DNA of 64,000 nt. Origin: Eudoraea adriatica DSM 19308 (GTDB taxonomy: Bacteria; Bacteroidota; Bacteroidia; Flavobacteriales; Flavobacteriaceae). The stretch's first letter is position 1, and each line of letters opens with the position of its first letter. Below are positions 16,405 to 25,091 of this stretch, one piece after another. The notes under the pieces were generated by a model that worked only from the letters and a program-made list of their open reading frames with translations, was not told where the DNA came from and made no database searches. Both the position numbers and the translations under genes were made by a program. The stretch is taken from NCBI RefSeq assembly GCF_000382125.1, contig NZ_KB907547.1:372001-436000 (forward strand), given 5' to 3'.

Positions 16405-16964
16405 TTGTCCAGTAATTTATCGATAGATTTAATAGCCTGTGAAAGCCTTTTTTTGTTATCTCCATTTAAAATAACAAAATTCTTATTATACTTTTCCAAT
16501 GTATCTTTAAAATAAAGAAACATGCGCTCCCGTTCATTCGGTTTGTCCCTAAGGTCGTCTTTTTTCCAAGGAATGTCTATTGAAGTAAGAAGGTAAAGGT
16601 CGTATATATTCTGCAAAGCGTATTTTTCCAAAACAGGATCACAATAACCCAGGTAGTAAGCTTCAGAATATACTTTGGTTTCCAATAAATCCGTATCGCA
16701 AATTAGAAGCCTATTTGCTTTTTTTGTCAAATAATTTTCCAAACGAATCTGACCTTCCGCAATAGGGATCAAATCCTGTGGCTCACAGGTTTTTTTTTCC
16801 TTATTCCACTTTTCCTGCAAATACTCACGAGCATATTCAGGCACCCATTCTGTTTTGTAATGATGAGCAAGTTCCTTAGCCAAAGTTGTCTTACCGGTAG
16901 ACTCTGGTCCAAAAAGGACTACTTTAGTAATGTTAGCGGGCTTTTGTTTAAGTTTTTCTTCCAT
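16401..16964 (-). CDS. NadR-like P-loop kinase, candidate vitamin kinase
   Basis: This 187-residue ATPase matches the ribosylnicotinamide kinase domain of NadR: P-loop GPESTGKTT (residues 19-27), then WVPEYAREYLQEKW (40-53), LLICDTDLLETKVYSE (86-101) and TSIDIPWKKDDLRD (127-140). The NadR nucleotidyltransferase and repressor domains are absent. It overlaps the PnuC-type gene by 46 bases and the DUF4301 gene by 4. Kinases of this kind trap a vitamin entering by PnuC-type facilitated diffusion. By homology the substrate is nicotinamide riboside, but the neighbouring thiamine-binding protein and TPP-riboswitch receptor suggest thiamine or a pyrimidine precursor instead. This cannot be settled from sequence. 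Confidence 0.85.
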   Translation of the reverse strand: MEEKLKQKPANITKVVLFGPESTGKTTLAKELAHHYKTEWVPEYAREYLQEKWNKEKKTCEPQDLIPIAEGQIRLENYLTKKANRLLICDTDLLETKVYSEAYYLGYCDPVLEKYALQNIYDLYLLTSIDIPWKKDDLRDKPNERERMFLYFKDTLEKYNKNFVILNGDNKKRLSQAIKSIDKLLDK

Positions 16965-17557
16965 GCCATATAGCCGTATATGGCAATTATGGTAAATAAT
17001 AAATATTGAAGTGATGTGAAAATAAGTCCTTTATACAAATATAAAGGAACTGTAATTATATCACCAATAATCCAATACGTCCAGTTTTCCAGTTTCTTTT
17101 TGGCCATAAGCCACATCCCTACAAAGAAGATGGCAGTGGTAAGGGTATCCACATAGGCCGTCCAACTATTAAATTTATCAAAAAAGGAATAAACCAGAAA
17201 AACAAAAAAAACAGCACCAACAAAGAGCAGTACAGACCATTTTTTCTCCTGCTTGTTGGTTCTGGTAATAGGTATAAAATGGTCATCATCTACTTTTCGT
17301 GTCCAGAAATACCATCCAATAATACTCATGGAAAAATAATAAGCGTTTATCAGCATATCACCCAATAACCCAAACACCCATAATATATATACAAAAATAC
17401 CCGTACTTATAATACCTGTGGGAAATACTAGGATGTTCTCTCTTTTCGCATACCAAACACTCAAAATTCCAAAGACAACACCTATCATTTCAAGAATGAC
17501 TATAAAAGTTGGGGTGTCCTGATATTGGGCAAAAACCCAATCAAAAATTTGGCTCAT
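16919..17557 (-). CDS. PnuC/PnuT family vitamin transporter
   Basis: This 212-residue inner membrane protein has about seven hydrophobic segments and the PnuC family pattern (LEMIGVVFGILSVWYAKRE, NAYYFSMSIIGWYFW, NWTYWIIGDIITVPLYLYKG). PnuC members carry nicotinamide riboside and PnuT members carry thiamine, both by facilitated diffusion with trapping by a kinase. It overlaps the thiamine-binding gene upstream by 17 bases and the kinase gene downstream by 46 bases, so the three are translationally linked. The context favours PnuT-like thiamine transport; sequence alone does not decide between the two substrates. Confidence 0.9.
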   Translation of the reverse strand: MSQIFDWVFAQYQDTPTFIVILEMIGVVFGILSVWYAKRENILVFPTGIISTGIFVYILWVFGLLGDMLINAYYFSMSIIGWYFWTRKVDDDHFIPITRTNKQEKKWSVLLFVGAVFFVFLVYSFFDKFNSWTAYVDTLTTAIFFVGMWLMAKKKLENWTYWIIGDIITVPLYLYKGLIFTSLQYLLFTIIAIYGYMAWKKNLNKSPLTLLK

Positions 17558-17801
17558 AATGGCTTCGGTCTGATTTTACGATTTTGATGTACAATAACCC
17601 ATTTTCCATTAATTCCAAAGCAAGTTTAATTTCTTTATTAAGCAGATTCATTATACTATCATAATCTCCGTAAATCTGGGTGCTTAAAGGGTTTTCCCGG
17701 ATAGTTAACCCTGAGTCCCGTAATTTTTTGATGAAATTTATAATTAATTCTTCATAATTATCCTGAAGTGGGGTTAATGTTAATTCAACAGATATATCCA
17801 T
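17541..17801 (-). CDS. YkoF-type thiamine/HMP-binding protein
   Basis: This 86-residue protein carries the single ferredoxin-like repeat of the YkoF/MTH1187 group: VELTLTPL at the N-terminus, LRDSGLTIRENPLSTQIYGD in the middle and DYDSIMNLLNKEIKLALE after it. The STQIYGDYD segment is the most characteristic. Such proteins bind thiamine or hydroxymethylpyrimidine. It has no signal peptide, so it should be cytoplasmic. It overlaps the PnuC-type transporter start by 17 bases. This is the strongest evidence, after the riboswitch, that the locus handles thiamine rather than nicotinamide riboside. The gap to the phosphopantetheinyl transferase gene upstream is 39 bases. Confidence 0.8.
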   Translation of the reverse strand: MDISVELTLTPLQDNYEELIINFIKKLRDSGLTIRENPLSTQIYGDYDSIMNLLNKEIKLALELMENGLLYIKIVKSDRSHYEPNF

Positions 17802-17840
17802 AGTTTGTAAATTAAATTTAAAGCTGGTTTACTATCAAGC

Positions 17841-18473
17841 TTATTTTTTTATTGCATAAACGCAGGTAAATCCTTCAAATTCGAGGAAAGAAATAGAATA
17901 GTTAGTAAGAGAACCCTGATACTTTATAAGTCCGGTGGTAGAACTATCCGTCTTTTTAAAATCATGGATATAAATATGATTCATAAAGCTTAGCCCATGC
18001 GTGGCATATATCTTATAGAGAGATTCTTTTGCTCCCCAAATAATGGTGAGTTTTTTTACCAGTTCTATCGGACTTACAATCCCTGCATAATCTTCCATAG
18101 GAGTGAACTTGTGACCAATGATGGCTATTTTGTCGCGTTGCTTTTCAATATCAATACCAACTTCATCATCCTGACTTATGATTATTCCTGTAAATTGATA
18201 TGAATGCGTAATGGAGATGTGTTTTCCATCTTTTAAATGTGGCTTACCAGCCTGGTCATAAAACAGGTCTTGGTCAACATAGCCCGCAAGTCCCATCAAA
18301 TGCCTGATACTTAAAAATGCCCTCCTGTGCAATTCAGATTTCATGCCATCCATCCTTTGCTGACATGGGTTAGTGAGGTTAATATTCAAGGAAAGTTCCT
18401 TCTCAGATTCAGTAACCTTCCAGATGTATAACTTAATTCTTGGGTTAACGGTAATAGTTTTGTAAAGAGGCAT
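17841..18473 (-). CDS. 4'-phosphopantetheinyl transferase
   Basis: This 210-residue enzyme of the Sfp type activates carrier proteins by attaching the phosphopantetheine arm from coenzyme A. It has the two conserved blocks VGIDIEKQRDKI and WGAKESLYKIYATHGLSF; the Asp and Glu residues in these bind magnesium. An ISITHSYQFTGI block precedes them. I chose the ATG at 18473 (MPLYKTIT); the extension to 18563 reads into the divergent ahcY start. It lies upstream of the thiamine-binding gene and may share its transcript. The carrier protein target is unknown. Confidence 0.9.
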   Translation of the reverse strand: MPLYKTITVNPRIKLYIWKVTESEKELSLNINLTNPCQQRMDGMKSELHRRAFLSIRHLMGLAGYVDQDLFYDQAGKPHLKDGKHISITHSYQFTGIIISQDDEVGIDIEKQRDKIAIIGHKFTPMEDYAGIVSPIELVKKLTIIWGAKESLYKIYATHGLSFMNHIYIHDFKKTDSSTTGLIKYQGSLTNYSISFLEFEGFTCVYAIKK

Positions 18474-18557
18474 ATTATTTTTAAAGTTTTCATTACCTTT
18501 ACTTTCTGAAAATTTTAACAGAATTTCTGTTAGGCGAATGTAAAAAATAAAAAAGAT

Positions 18558-19874
18558 ATGCAAACTAAAACTGTTCCATACGTACCATTTAAGGTGAAAG
18601 ACATTTCATTGGCAGAATGGGGAAGAAAAGAAATTAAATTAGCCGAAGCGGAGATGCCTGGGCTAATGGCATTGCGCGAAGAATATAAAAATGAACAACC
18701 CCTGAAAGGTGCGCGTATTGCGGGATGTCTTCACATGACCATACAAACCGCCGTATTGATAGAAACACTTACTTCTCTGGGTGCAGAGGTTACATGGAGT
18801 TCATGTAATATTTTTTCCACTCAGGATCATGCCGCTGCGGCCATAGCAGCTGCAGGGATACCTGTCTATGCATGGAAAGGTATGAATGAGGAGGAATTTG
18901 ATTGGTGTATTGAACAAACCCTGTTTTTCGGCAAAGAACGGAAGCCGCTTAACATGATCCTGGATGACGGAGGTGATCTTACCAATATGGTACTGGATCA
19001 ATTTCCAGAACTGACATCGGGAATAAAAGGTCTTTCAGAAGAAACAACAACAGGAGTTCACAGATTATACGAGCGTTATAAAAATGGTGTATTGCCCATG
19101 CCTGCCATTAATGTGAATGATTCGGTTACCAAATCCAAATTTGACAATAAATACGGTTGTAAAGAAAGTGCGGTTGATGCTATTCGCAGGGCTACGGATA
19201 CGATGCTGGCAGGAAAACGTGTTGTAGTTGCGGGTTATGGTGATGTTGGAAAAGGTACTGCAGCTTCCTTCAGAGGGGCCGGAGCCATTGTGACAGTTAC
19301 AGAGATAGATCCTATCTGCGCATTACAGGCCTGTATGGACGGGTATGAGGTTAAAACTCTGGATAATGTGGTAGGGAACGCGGACATTGTGATTACTGCT
19401 ACCGGAAATAAGGATATTATCAGGGAAGAACATTTTAGGGCTATGCGCGATAAAGTTATCGTTTGTAATATTGGGCATTTCGACAATGAAATAGATATGG
19501 CCTGGCTAAATGATACTTATGGTAAAACAAAGGATGAGATTAAACCTCAGGTAGATAAATATACGATTGACGGAAAGGACATTATAGTGCTTGCTGAAGG
19601 CCGATTGGTAAATTTAGGATGTGCCACAGGTCATCCAAGTTTTGTTATGAGCAATTCTTTTACAAACCAAACTCTCGCTCAAATAGAACTTTGGAAAAAT
19701 AGTGATAACTATGAAAATAAAGTATATATGCTACCTAAGCATTTAGATGAAAAAGTTGCTAAATTGCATTTATCACGTTTAGGCGCTGAACTAACGGAAT
19801 TAGGTAAAGATCAGGCAACATATATTGGCGTTGAAGTCCAGGGACCTTATAAGCCAGACTATTACAGGTATTAG
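18558..19874 (+). CDS. ahcY: Adenosylhomocysteinase
   Basis: This 438-residue NAD-dependent enzyme splits S-adenosylhomocysteine to adenosine and homocysteine and so relieves product inhibition of methyltransferases. Family motifs are intact: [33 protein letters not shown], the NAD-binding loop [16 protein letters not shown], and the C-terminal [10 protein letters not shown] that reaches into the neighbouring subunit. Length is normal. It is divergent from the phosphopantetheinyl transferase gene with an 84-base intergenic region and is closed by a strong bidirectional terminator. It appears to be transcribed alone. Confidence 0.97.
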   Translation: MQTKTVPYVPFKVKDISLAEWGRKEIKLAEAEMPGLMALREEYKNEQPLKGARIAGCLHMTIQTAVLIETLTSLGAEVTWSSCNIFSTQDHAAAAIAAAGIPVYAWKGMNEEEFDWCIEQTLFFGKERKPLNMILDDGGDLTNMVLDQFPELTSGIKGLSEETTTGVHRLYERYKNGVLPMPAINVNDSVTKSKFDNKYGCKESAVDAIRRATDTMLAGKRVVVAGYGDVGKGTAASFRGAGAIVTVTEIDPICALQACMDGYEVKTLDNVVGNADIVITATGNKDIIREEHFRAMRDKVIVCNIGHFDNEIDMAWLNDTYGKTKDEIKPQVDKYTIDGKDIIVLAEGRLVNLGCATGHPSFVMSNSFTNQTLAQIELWKNSDNYENKVYMLPKHLDEKVAKLHLSRLGAELTELGKDQATYIGVEVQGPYKPDYYRY

Positions 19875-19900
19875 GATTAGTATTTATTATTGGAAAACAA

Positions 19901-19930
19901 AAAACCCATTATGAAAACATAATGGGTTTT
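19901..19930. terminator. Bidirectional terminator between ahcY and rpmA
   Basis: A 13-bp perfect stem (19901-19913 with 19918-19930, including ACCCATTATG and CATAATGGGT) encloses the loop AAAA. The A-run on one side and T-run on the other make it work for both ahcY (plus) and rplU-rpmA (minus). Confidence 0.9.
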
Positions 19931-19954
19931 TATTTTGAGTTATTCAATTGAGTA

Positions 19955-20215
19955 TTATGCCTCAAAAGGCTCTATAGAAACATAAGATTTTCCGCCTGCT
20001 TTCTTTTGAAACTTTACCAGTCCGTCTACCTTAGCATGTAAGGTATGATCTTTACCTGCGTAGACATTATTACCTGGATTGTGTTTGGTTCCGCGTTGTC
20101 TTACAATAATATTTCCTGCAATAGCTGCTTGTCCACCAAAAATCTTAACCCCTAAGCGTTTCGATTCTGATTCTCTACCGTTTTTAGAACTACCTACACC
20201 TTTTTTATGTGCCAT
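19955..20215 (-). CDS. rpmA: 50S ribosomal protein L27
   Basis: This 86-residue protein starts [22 protein letters not shown], which is the flexible L27 N-terminus reaching toward the peptidyl transferase centre, and continues with [24 protein letters not shown] in family order. No N-terminal cleavage extension of the Firmicutes kind is present. It is 45 bases downstream of rplU and shares its promoter at 20912-20942 and the terminator at 19901-19930. Confidence 0.97.
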   Translation of the reverse strand: MAHKKGVGSSKNGRESESKRLGVKIFGGQAAIAGNIIVRQRGTKHNPGNNVYAGKDHTLHAKVDGLVKFQKKAGGKSYVSIEPFEA

Positions 20216-20260
20216 GATATTATTTTTTATACCAAGCCTGGGCCCGTATTAGTTATTATT

Positions 20261-20830
20261 TTATTTATTCAATGCCTCAATAAGGTCAGCCTTTTTCATG
20301 GAAGAAATACCTGATATTCCTTTAGCTTTAGCCATTTCCTTTAATTCTGCGACCGTCTTTTTGCTTAAGTCAATTGCTTCTTTAGCTGCTGGTGCTGCCT
20401 TTGCTTTTTCAACCTTAGCCTTTGGAGCTTCTGCCTTCGGAGCTGCATTTTTAACGGGTGTTTCCTTTACAGGAGCTTCTTTTTTAGTTTCTGCCTTGGC
20501 CGTAACTTTTTTAGCACCCTTAGCTGTAATACCTTCAATTACCAACTCTGTTAAATACTGGCGATGCCCGTTTTTCTTTCGATAACCTTTACGTCTTTTC
20601 TTTTTAAAGACAATAACTTTGTCACCTTTAACGTGTTTAACGACTTTAGCCTCTACTGCGGCTCCGTCTATAGCTGGGGCGCCAATTGTAATGTTTTTAC
20701 CATCTTCCAATAAAAGCACATTGTAAAAAGAAACTTTCTTTCCTTCGTCTTCCTGTAAGCGGTGAACATACACTTTTTGGTCTTTTGCAACTTTAAATTG
20801 CTGCCCTGCTATTTCTACAATTGCATACAT
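20261..20830 (-). CDS. rplU: 50S ribosomal protein L21 with a C-terminal Rho_N/SAP-like extension
   Basis: The first 105 or so residues are a normal L21 (YAIVEIAGQQFKVAKDQKVYV and the basic KKKRRKGYRKKNGHRQYL). The protein is 189 residues, against about 103 in E. coli. Residues about 109-150 form a Lys/Ala/Pro-rich linker, and 151-189 form a helical unit (DLSKKTVAELKEMAKAKGI followed by SSMKKADLIEALNK) that resembles the Rho N-terminal (Rho_N) or SAP helix-extended-loop-helix fold. That domain binds nucleic acid in other proteins, so an extra RNA contact is plausible. It is the first gene of the rplU-rpmA operon. Confidence 0.95.
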   Translation of the reverse strand: MYAIVEIAGQQFKVAKDQKVYVHRLQEDEGKKVSFYNVLLLEDGKNITIGAPAIDGAAVEAKVVKHVKGDKVIVFKKKRRKGYRKKNGHRQYLTELVIEGITAKGAKKVTAKAETKKEAPVKETPVKNAAPKAEAPKAKVEKAKAAPAAKEAIDLSKKTVAELKEMAKAKGISGISSMKKADLIEALNK

Positions 20831-20911
20831 AGCGTAAAATTAAATATTATTATTTCCCTCTGAAAGCGCTTTTTAACAAAATAAATGCCTATGGCACCTT
20901 AAAGGCGGGTG

Positions 20912-20942
20912 CAAATATACTGCTAAATTGGGAAATCACAAG
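20912..20942 (-). promoter_or_regulatory. Promoter of rplU-rpmA
   Basis: On the minus strand CTTG (20942-20939), a 19-base spacer, and TATATTTG (20919-20912). The -7 is a full match to TAnnTTTG and the -33 matches three of four bases at the ideal spacing. The leader to the rplU ATG is about 75 bases. Confidence 0.72.
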
Positions 20943-20954
20943 AGTTTTTTTGTT

Positions 20955-21410
20955 CTAAACAGATTTTTTCTTAAGGTCTTTTGGAGTTTTGAACAGCTGC
21001 ATAAAAGCAAGTGTTAATACCAGGGTAGTAGCAAAACCCATTATTGCCACAGTGAAGAATACGATTCCTTCAAAATTTTTGAAATTATTAAACCAGCTGG
21101 TTGAAAGTTCTTTTAGGAATTCTGTGTTAATTTCAGTGGCATAGAACGCAAAAAAGAAGGTAAAAATAAGCGTAGCCACAACACCGGTTACCATTCCTGC
21201 CTTAAATCCTACCCCATAGTTGAAGTTATATTTTTCCTGAAGTCTGAAATATTTTATAGCCTCATAAATCCCAAAACCGGTAATCACCCCATTAAAAAGA
21301 CTAAAAAATACATTGGTATGAAGACCAAACAAGGATAAAATCAAAAAATATGCAATTAAACTCCCACTGGTTGCAATTCCAAAACGGATGGGAAGGGCAA
21401 TTCTTTTCAT
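20955..21410 (-). CDS. DUF4199 family membrane protein
   Basis: This 151-residue protein has four hydrophobic segments (about residues 9-30, 34-50, 70-93 and 116-140), with short loops between them, which fits DUF4199, a family common in Bacteroidota. The IKYFR segment after the second helix and YGVGFKAGMVTGVVATL are typical of the family. It ends in a basic tail (KTPKDLKKKSV). No catalytic motif is visible and no function is known. It lies upstream of rplU on the same strand but has its own 120-base gap, which contains the rplU promoter, so it is a separate unit. Confidence 0.82.
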   Translation of the reverse strand: MKRIALPIRFGIATSGSLIAYFLILSLFGLHTNVFFSLFNGVITGFGIYEAIKYFRLQEKYNFNYGVGFKAGMVTGVVATLIFTFFFAFYATEINTEFLKELSTSWFNNFKNFEGIVFFTVAIMGFATTLVLTLAFMQLFKTPKDLKKKSV

Positions 21411-21579
21411 CTTCTTATTTTTATTTGTATTTCCCTTAAAATAGTGAATATTGGCTAATTATCATATAATATCTTGTTAAAGAAGCAGGGTTTTCCTTCA
21501 AATAAGCCCGAAAAAATTATATTGCAGTCCTGTAAATTCATTTAATCAAGTACATAAATCAACCCATAAATAAATTTTT

Positions 21580-22902
21580 ATGCAAAGGAATTTTTATACA
21601 ACTTTTGTTGCCTTTATGGCTTTTGCTGCCATCCAGGCACAAGAAGTCATGTATCAGGAATATGATCTGGATAACGGGCTTCATGTTATTCTGCATCAGG
21701 ATAATACAGCTCCTGTAGTTACCACAGCAGTGATGTACCATGTTGGTGGAAAAGACCGCACTGAAGGCCGCACGGGATTTGCTCACTTCTTTGAACATCT
21801 GCTGTTTGAGGGTACAGAAAATATTGAGACAGGAACCTGGCGGGAAATTGTTTCCTCTAGGGGTGGCACTTTTAATGCCAATACTTCGCAGGATAGAACC
21901 TATTATTATGTGATTTTACCTTCAAACAATTTGCAATTGGGTTTGTGGATGGAATCTGAACGAATGTTGCATCCCATTATAGACCAAAAGGGGGTAGATA
22001 CCCAACAAGAGGTTGTTAAGGAAGAAAAAAGGCTTAGGGTTGATAATTCGCCATATGGACAATTAACCACAGTTTTAGGAAAAAGCCTTTTTAAAGTTCA
22101 TCCTTACAAGGATCCGAATATAGGCTATATGGAAGATCTGGATGCCGCCACCCTTGAGGATGTAATTGCTTACAGCAAAAAGTACTATGTCCCCAATAAT
22201 GCAGTATTAGTTGTTGCCGGCGATATAGACATCGCTGAAACCAGGAAAATGGTTTCCGACTATTTTGCTGAAATCCCAAGAGGCGAAGATGTGGTGAGAG
22301 ATTATCCAAAAGAAACACCAATAACTGTAGAAGAATTAGTTAATGCCTATGATATCAATATCCAAATACCTTTAGTGGGAACGGCCTATAGAATTCCCGG
22401 GTTCAGAGATAGAGATGCGTATGTCCTTAATATGTTATCTGCTTATTTAAGTGATGGTAAGAGCTCCAAACTATACAAAAAAATAGTTGATGAACAAAAA
22501 CAAGGGGTTCAGGTAGGGGCTATAAATCTTGATCAGGAGGATTATGGTATGTATTTGGTCTATGCGCTGCCTGTTGGCGAAACTGCATTGGATGTGCTCG
22601 TTGAAGAAATGGAAGAAGAAATCTCCAAAGTGCGTTCAGAATTGATTTCTGAAAAAGATTATCAAAAATTACAGAACAAATTTGAAAATAATTTTGTGAA
22701 CTCCAATTCTGGTATAGAAGGGATAACCAACTCTTTGGCACGGAATTATTTGTTATATGGCGATACGGAATTAATAAACAAAGAAATTGATATTTACCGT
22801 TCTATCACAAGGGAGGAGATACAGGCAGTGGCCAATAAATATTTGAATACCAATCAAAGGGTCATCATAAATTATTTACCAAAAGAAAATATTGACAATT
22901 GA
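21580..22902 (+). CDS. M16 family zinc metallopeptidase, catalytic partner
   Basis: This 440-residue protein carries the inverted zinc motif HFFEH (residues 69-73) in GFAHFFEHLLFEGTENI, with the distal glutamate expected in the VVKEEKR block further on. A signal peptide (about residues 1-20, ending IQAQ) sends it to the periplasm. It belongs to the insulinase/PqqL-like group. The next gene, which starts 4 bases after its stop, encodes a partner without the zinc motif, as in mitochondrial processing peptidase. The two probably form one heterodimeric peptidase. The substrate is unknown. Confidence 0.93.
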   Translation: MQRNFYTTFVAFMAFAAIQAQEVMYQEYDLDNGLHVILHQDNTAPVVTTAVMYHVGGKDRTEGRTGFAHFFEHLLFEGTENIETGTWREIVSSRGGTFNANTSQDRTYYYVILPSNNLQLGLWMESERMLHPIIDQKGVDTQQEVVKEEKRLRVDNSPYGQLTTVLGKSLFKVHPYKDPNIGYMEDLDAATLEDVIAYSKKYYVPNNAVLVVAGDIDIAETRKMVSDYFAEIPRGEDVVRDYPKETPITVEELVNAYDINIQIPLVGTAYRIPGFRDRDAYVLNMLSAYLSDGKSSKLYKKIVDEQKQGVQVGAINLDQEDYGMYLVYALPVGETALDVLVEEMEEEISKVRSELISEKDYQKLQNKFENNFVNSNSGIEGITNSLARNYLLYGDTELINKEIDIYRSITREEIQAVANKYLNTNQRVIINYLPKENIDN

Positions 22903-22906
22903 AAAT

Positions 22907-24985
22907 ATGAAAAAATTATATTTTACAATCGTAATTGCATTAACAGCAATTACCCTTAATGCCCAGGTAGACAGAAGTAATATGCCTGAGCCAGGGCCTG
23001 CCCCTGAGATTAACCTTAAAGATCCCCAACGTTTTGAACTTCCCAACGGCCTTAAAGTTTTGGTTGTTGAGAATAATAAACTACCCAGGGTCTCCATTCA
23101 GCTTACAATAGACAACCCACCTGTTGCGGAAGGAGGGAAAGCCGGAGTTTCTATCCTTACCGGAAGTTTGCTGGGGAACGGCAGTAAAACTATTTCCAAA
23201 GATGATTTTAACGAAGAAATAGATTTTCTCGGCGCGCGAATAAGCTATGGATTTCAAAGTGCTTTCGCCTCATCTCTATCCAAATATTTTCCAAGGATTT
23301 TAGAACTCATGGCGGATGCAGCTATAAATCCAAATTTTACCCAGGAAGAATTTGATAAAGAAAAGGCCAAATTAATTACAGCATTAAAATCTGAGGAAAA
23401 AGATGTTTCCGCAATTGCCAGAAGAGTTCAGAATGCTCTGGCTTACGGCGTCAATCATCCAAATGGTGAATTTGCCACCGAGGAAACGGTAAACAATGTT
23501 GCCCTGGAAGATGTTGAAAGGTTTTACAGGGAATTGTTTGTTCCGGCCAATGCCTACCTGGTAATAATCGGGGATGTAAAGTTTGACGAGGCTAAGGAAT
23601 TAGTTACCAAAAATTTTGACGATTGGGTAAAAGCATCACCACCTTCATTAGGATATTCAGAACCGTTAGACGTGCAGTATACTCAGGTCAACTTTGTGGA
23701 TGTGCCTAATGCAGTGCAATCGGAAGTGACCGTTGAAAATCTGGTTAATCTTAAAATGAAGGATGAAGATTACCTTTCAGCCAAGATTGCTAACTTCATT
23801 TTAGGCGGTGCATCTGTTAGTCGCCTTGAGCAGAATTTAAGAGAAGACAAAGCGTTTACGTATTATGCAAGATCAGGACTTGGCGACAACAAATATGGGG
23901 TTTCTACATTTAAGGCATTTACTTCAGTAAGAAATATAGTTACGGACAGTGCAATTGTGGAATTATTAAGTGAAATAGACAAAATTATTGCAGACCCAAT
24001 TTCTGAAGAGGAATTGGAAATAGCGAAATCGGTATATACAGGAAGTTTTGTATTGGCCCTGGAAAAGCCTTCTACAATAGCCAGGTATGCTCTGAATATT
24101 GAAACTGAAGACCTCCCCAGGGATTTTTACAAGACGTATTTGGAACGCATAAATGCAATTACCGTTGAAGATGTTCAGAAAGCCGCTGAGAAATACTTCC
24201 AAATTAAAAATGCAAGGATCGTGGTAGCCGGCAAAGGAAGTGAAGTAATTGAAAGTCTGGAAAATATTCCTTTTAATGGCAGAATGCTTCCTGTGAACTA
24301 TTATGATAAATATGCGAACACTGTAGAAAAACCAAATTATGACATTGACATGCCAGAGGGTGTTAATGTGCAAAGTGTTCTGGATTCCTATTTTGAGGCA
24401 ATCGGCGGCAAAGCCCAGGTGGACAAGATACAATCCTTGAAACTGGTTTACGAAGGGTCTGCGATGGGGTCAACGATAAAAACCGAGGAAAAGAGGACCA
24501 CCGACAAATATGCGCAAACTACCTTTATGGATGATGCTCCAATGATGGGAGTCATTGCAAAAGGAGATGAATTATATATGAAACAGGGCGGCAACAAAGT
24601 TCCATTACCCCCTGAAATGCAGCAGGATATGAAAGCTACCATAGGAATTTTTCCAGAACAGGGAATAGCCTTAAGCAACAAAGCGAAACTTACAGGAACA
24701 GAAAAGGTAGATGGAAAAGCAGCGTATAAAATTGAAGTTCCGGGGTCAACAGTTCAGGCAACATATTTTTACGATGTGGAATCCGGTCTAAAAGTAAAAG
24801 AAGCCACGGTAATTAACATGAATGGTCAAACGCAGAATCAGGAAATTATTTATAAGGACTATAAGGTAGTAGACGGCATAAAATTTCCTTCTGTTAGAAT
24901 TGGTTCTATGGGACCACAAATGATTGAGACCAAATTGCTGGAAGCTGCAATCAATGTGGAGGTGTCAGAAGAAGATTTTAACTAG
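22907..24985 (+). CDS. M16 family partner subunit without the zinc motif, fused to an extra C-terminal domain
   Basis: This 692-residue protein starts at the ATG at 22907 (MKKLYFTIVIALTAITLNAQ, a signal peptide). Residues about 40-460 are two M16 domains, but the catalytic box is replaced (GVSILTGSLLGNGSKTISKDD, here about residues 88-108), so it cannot bind zinc. Residues about 480-692 form a separate domain with IGGKAQVDKIQSLKLVYEGS and ATYFYDVESGLKVKEATVIN, resembling lipoprotein-sorting (LolA-like) beta domains. It follows the active M16 gene by four bases. A terminator closes the unit at 25013-25038. It likely serves in substrate binding. Confidence 0.9.
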   Translation: MKKLYFTIVIALTAITLNAQVDRSNMPEPGPAPEINLKDPQRFELPNGLKVLVVENNKLPRVSIQLTIDNPPVAEGGKAGVSILTGSLLGNGSKTISKDDFNEEIDFLGARISYGFQSAFASSLSKYFPRILELMADAAINPNFTQEEFDKEKAKLITALKSEEKDVSAIARRVQNALAYGVNHPNGEFATEETVNNVALEDVERFYRELFVPANAYLVIIGDVKFDEAKELVTKNFDDWVKASPPSLGYSEPLDVQYTQVNFVDVPNAVQSEVTVENLVNLKMKDEDYLSAKIANFILGGASVSRLEQNLREDKAFTYYARSGLGDNKYGVSTFKAFTSVRNIVTDSAIVELLSEIDKIIADPISEEELEIAKSVYTGSFVLALEKPSTIARYALNIETEDLPRDFYKTYLERINAITVEDVQKAAEKYFQIKNARIVVAGKGSEVIESLENIPFNGRMLPVNYYDKYANTVEKPNYDIDMPEGVNVQSVLDSYFEAIGGKAQVDKIQSLKLVYEGSAMGSTIKTEEKRTTDKYAQTTFMDDAPMMGVIAKGDELYMKQGGNKVPLPPEMQQDMKATIGIFPEQGIALSNKAKLTGTEKVDGKAAYKIEVPGSTVQATYFYDVESGLKVKEATVINMNGQTQNQEIIYKDYKVVDGIKFPSVRIGSMGPQMIETKLLEAAINVEVSEEDFN

Positions 24986-25012
24986 AATTCTATTATTTTT
25001 AATATTAACATG

Positions 25013-25038
25013 AGCACCTCAAATTAGAGGTGCTTTTT
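25013..25038 (+). terminator. Terminator of the M16 operon
   Basis: AGCACCTC (25013-25020) pairs with GAGGTGCT (25027-25034) around a six-base loop and is followed by TTTT. It sits 28 bases after the stop of the second M16 gene. Confidence 0.85.
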
Positions 25039-25091
25039 CGTGGAATAAGGCCGTAGTTTTTCTTAATTTTGTGATCTGAAAACCATCGATC

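Noticed and set aside
18474-18557. SAH or SAM riboswitch upstream of ahcY
   Set aside because: The 84-base region shows none of the conserved aptamer elements I can recognise.
20863-20872. Perfect palindrome AAAGCGCTTT in the rplU leader
   Set aside because: It has no loop, so it is not a hairpin, and one 10-base palindrome is expected by chance at this composition.
23966-24433. Long frame of 155 codons on the minus strand inside the M16 partner gene
   Set aside because: It has no family resemblance, is Cys/Ile/Phe-rich and is wholly inside a well-supported gene on the other strand.
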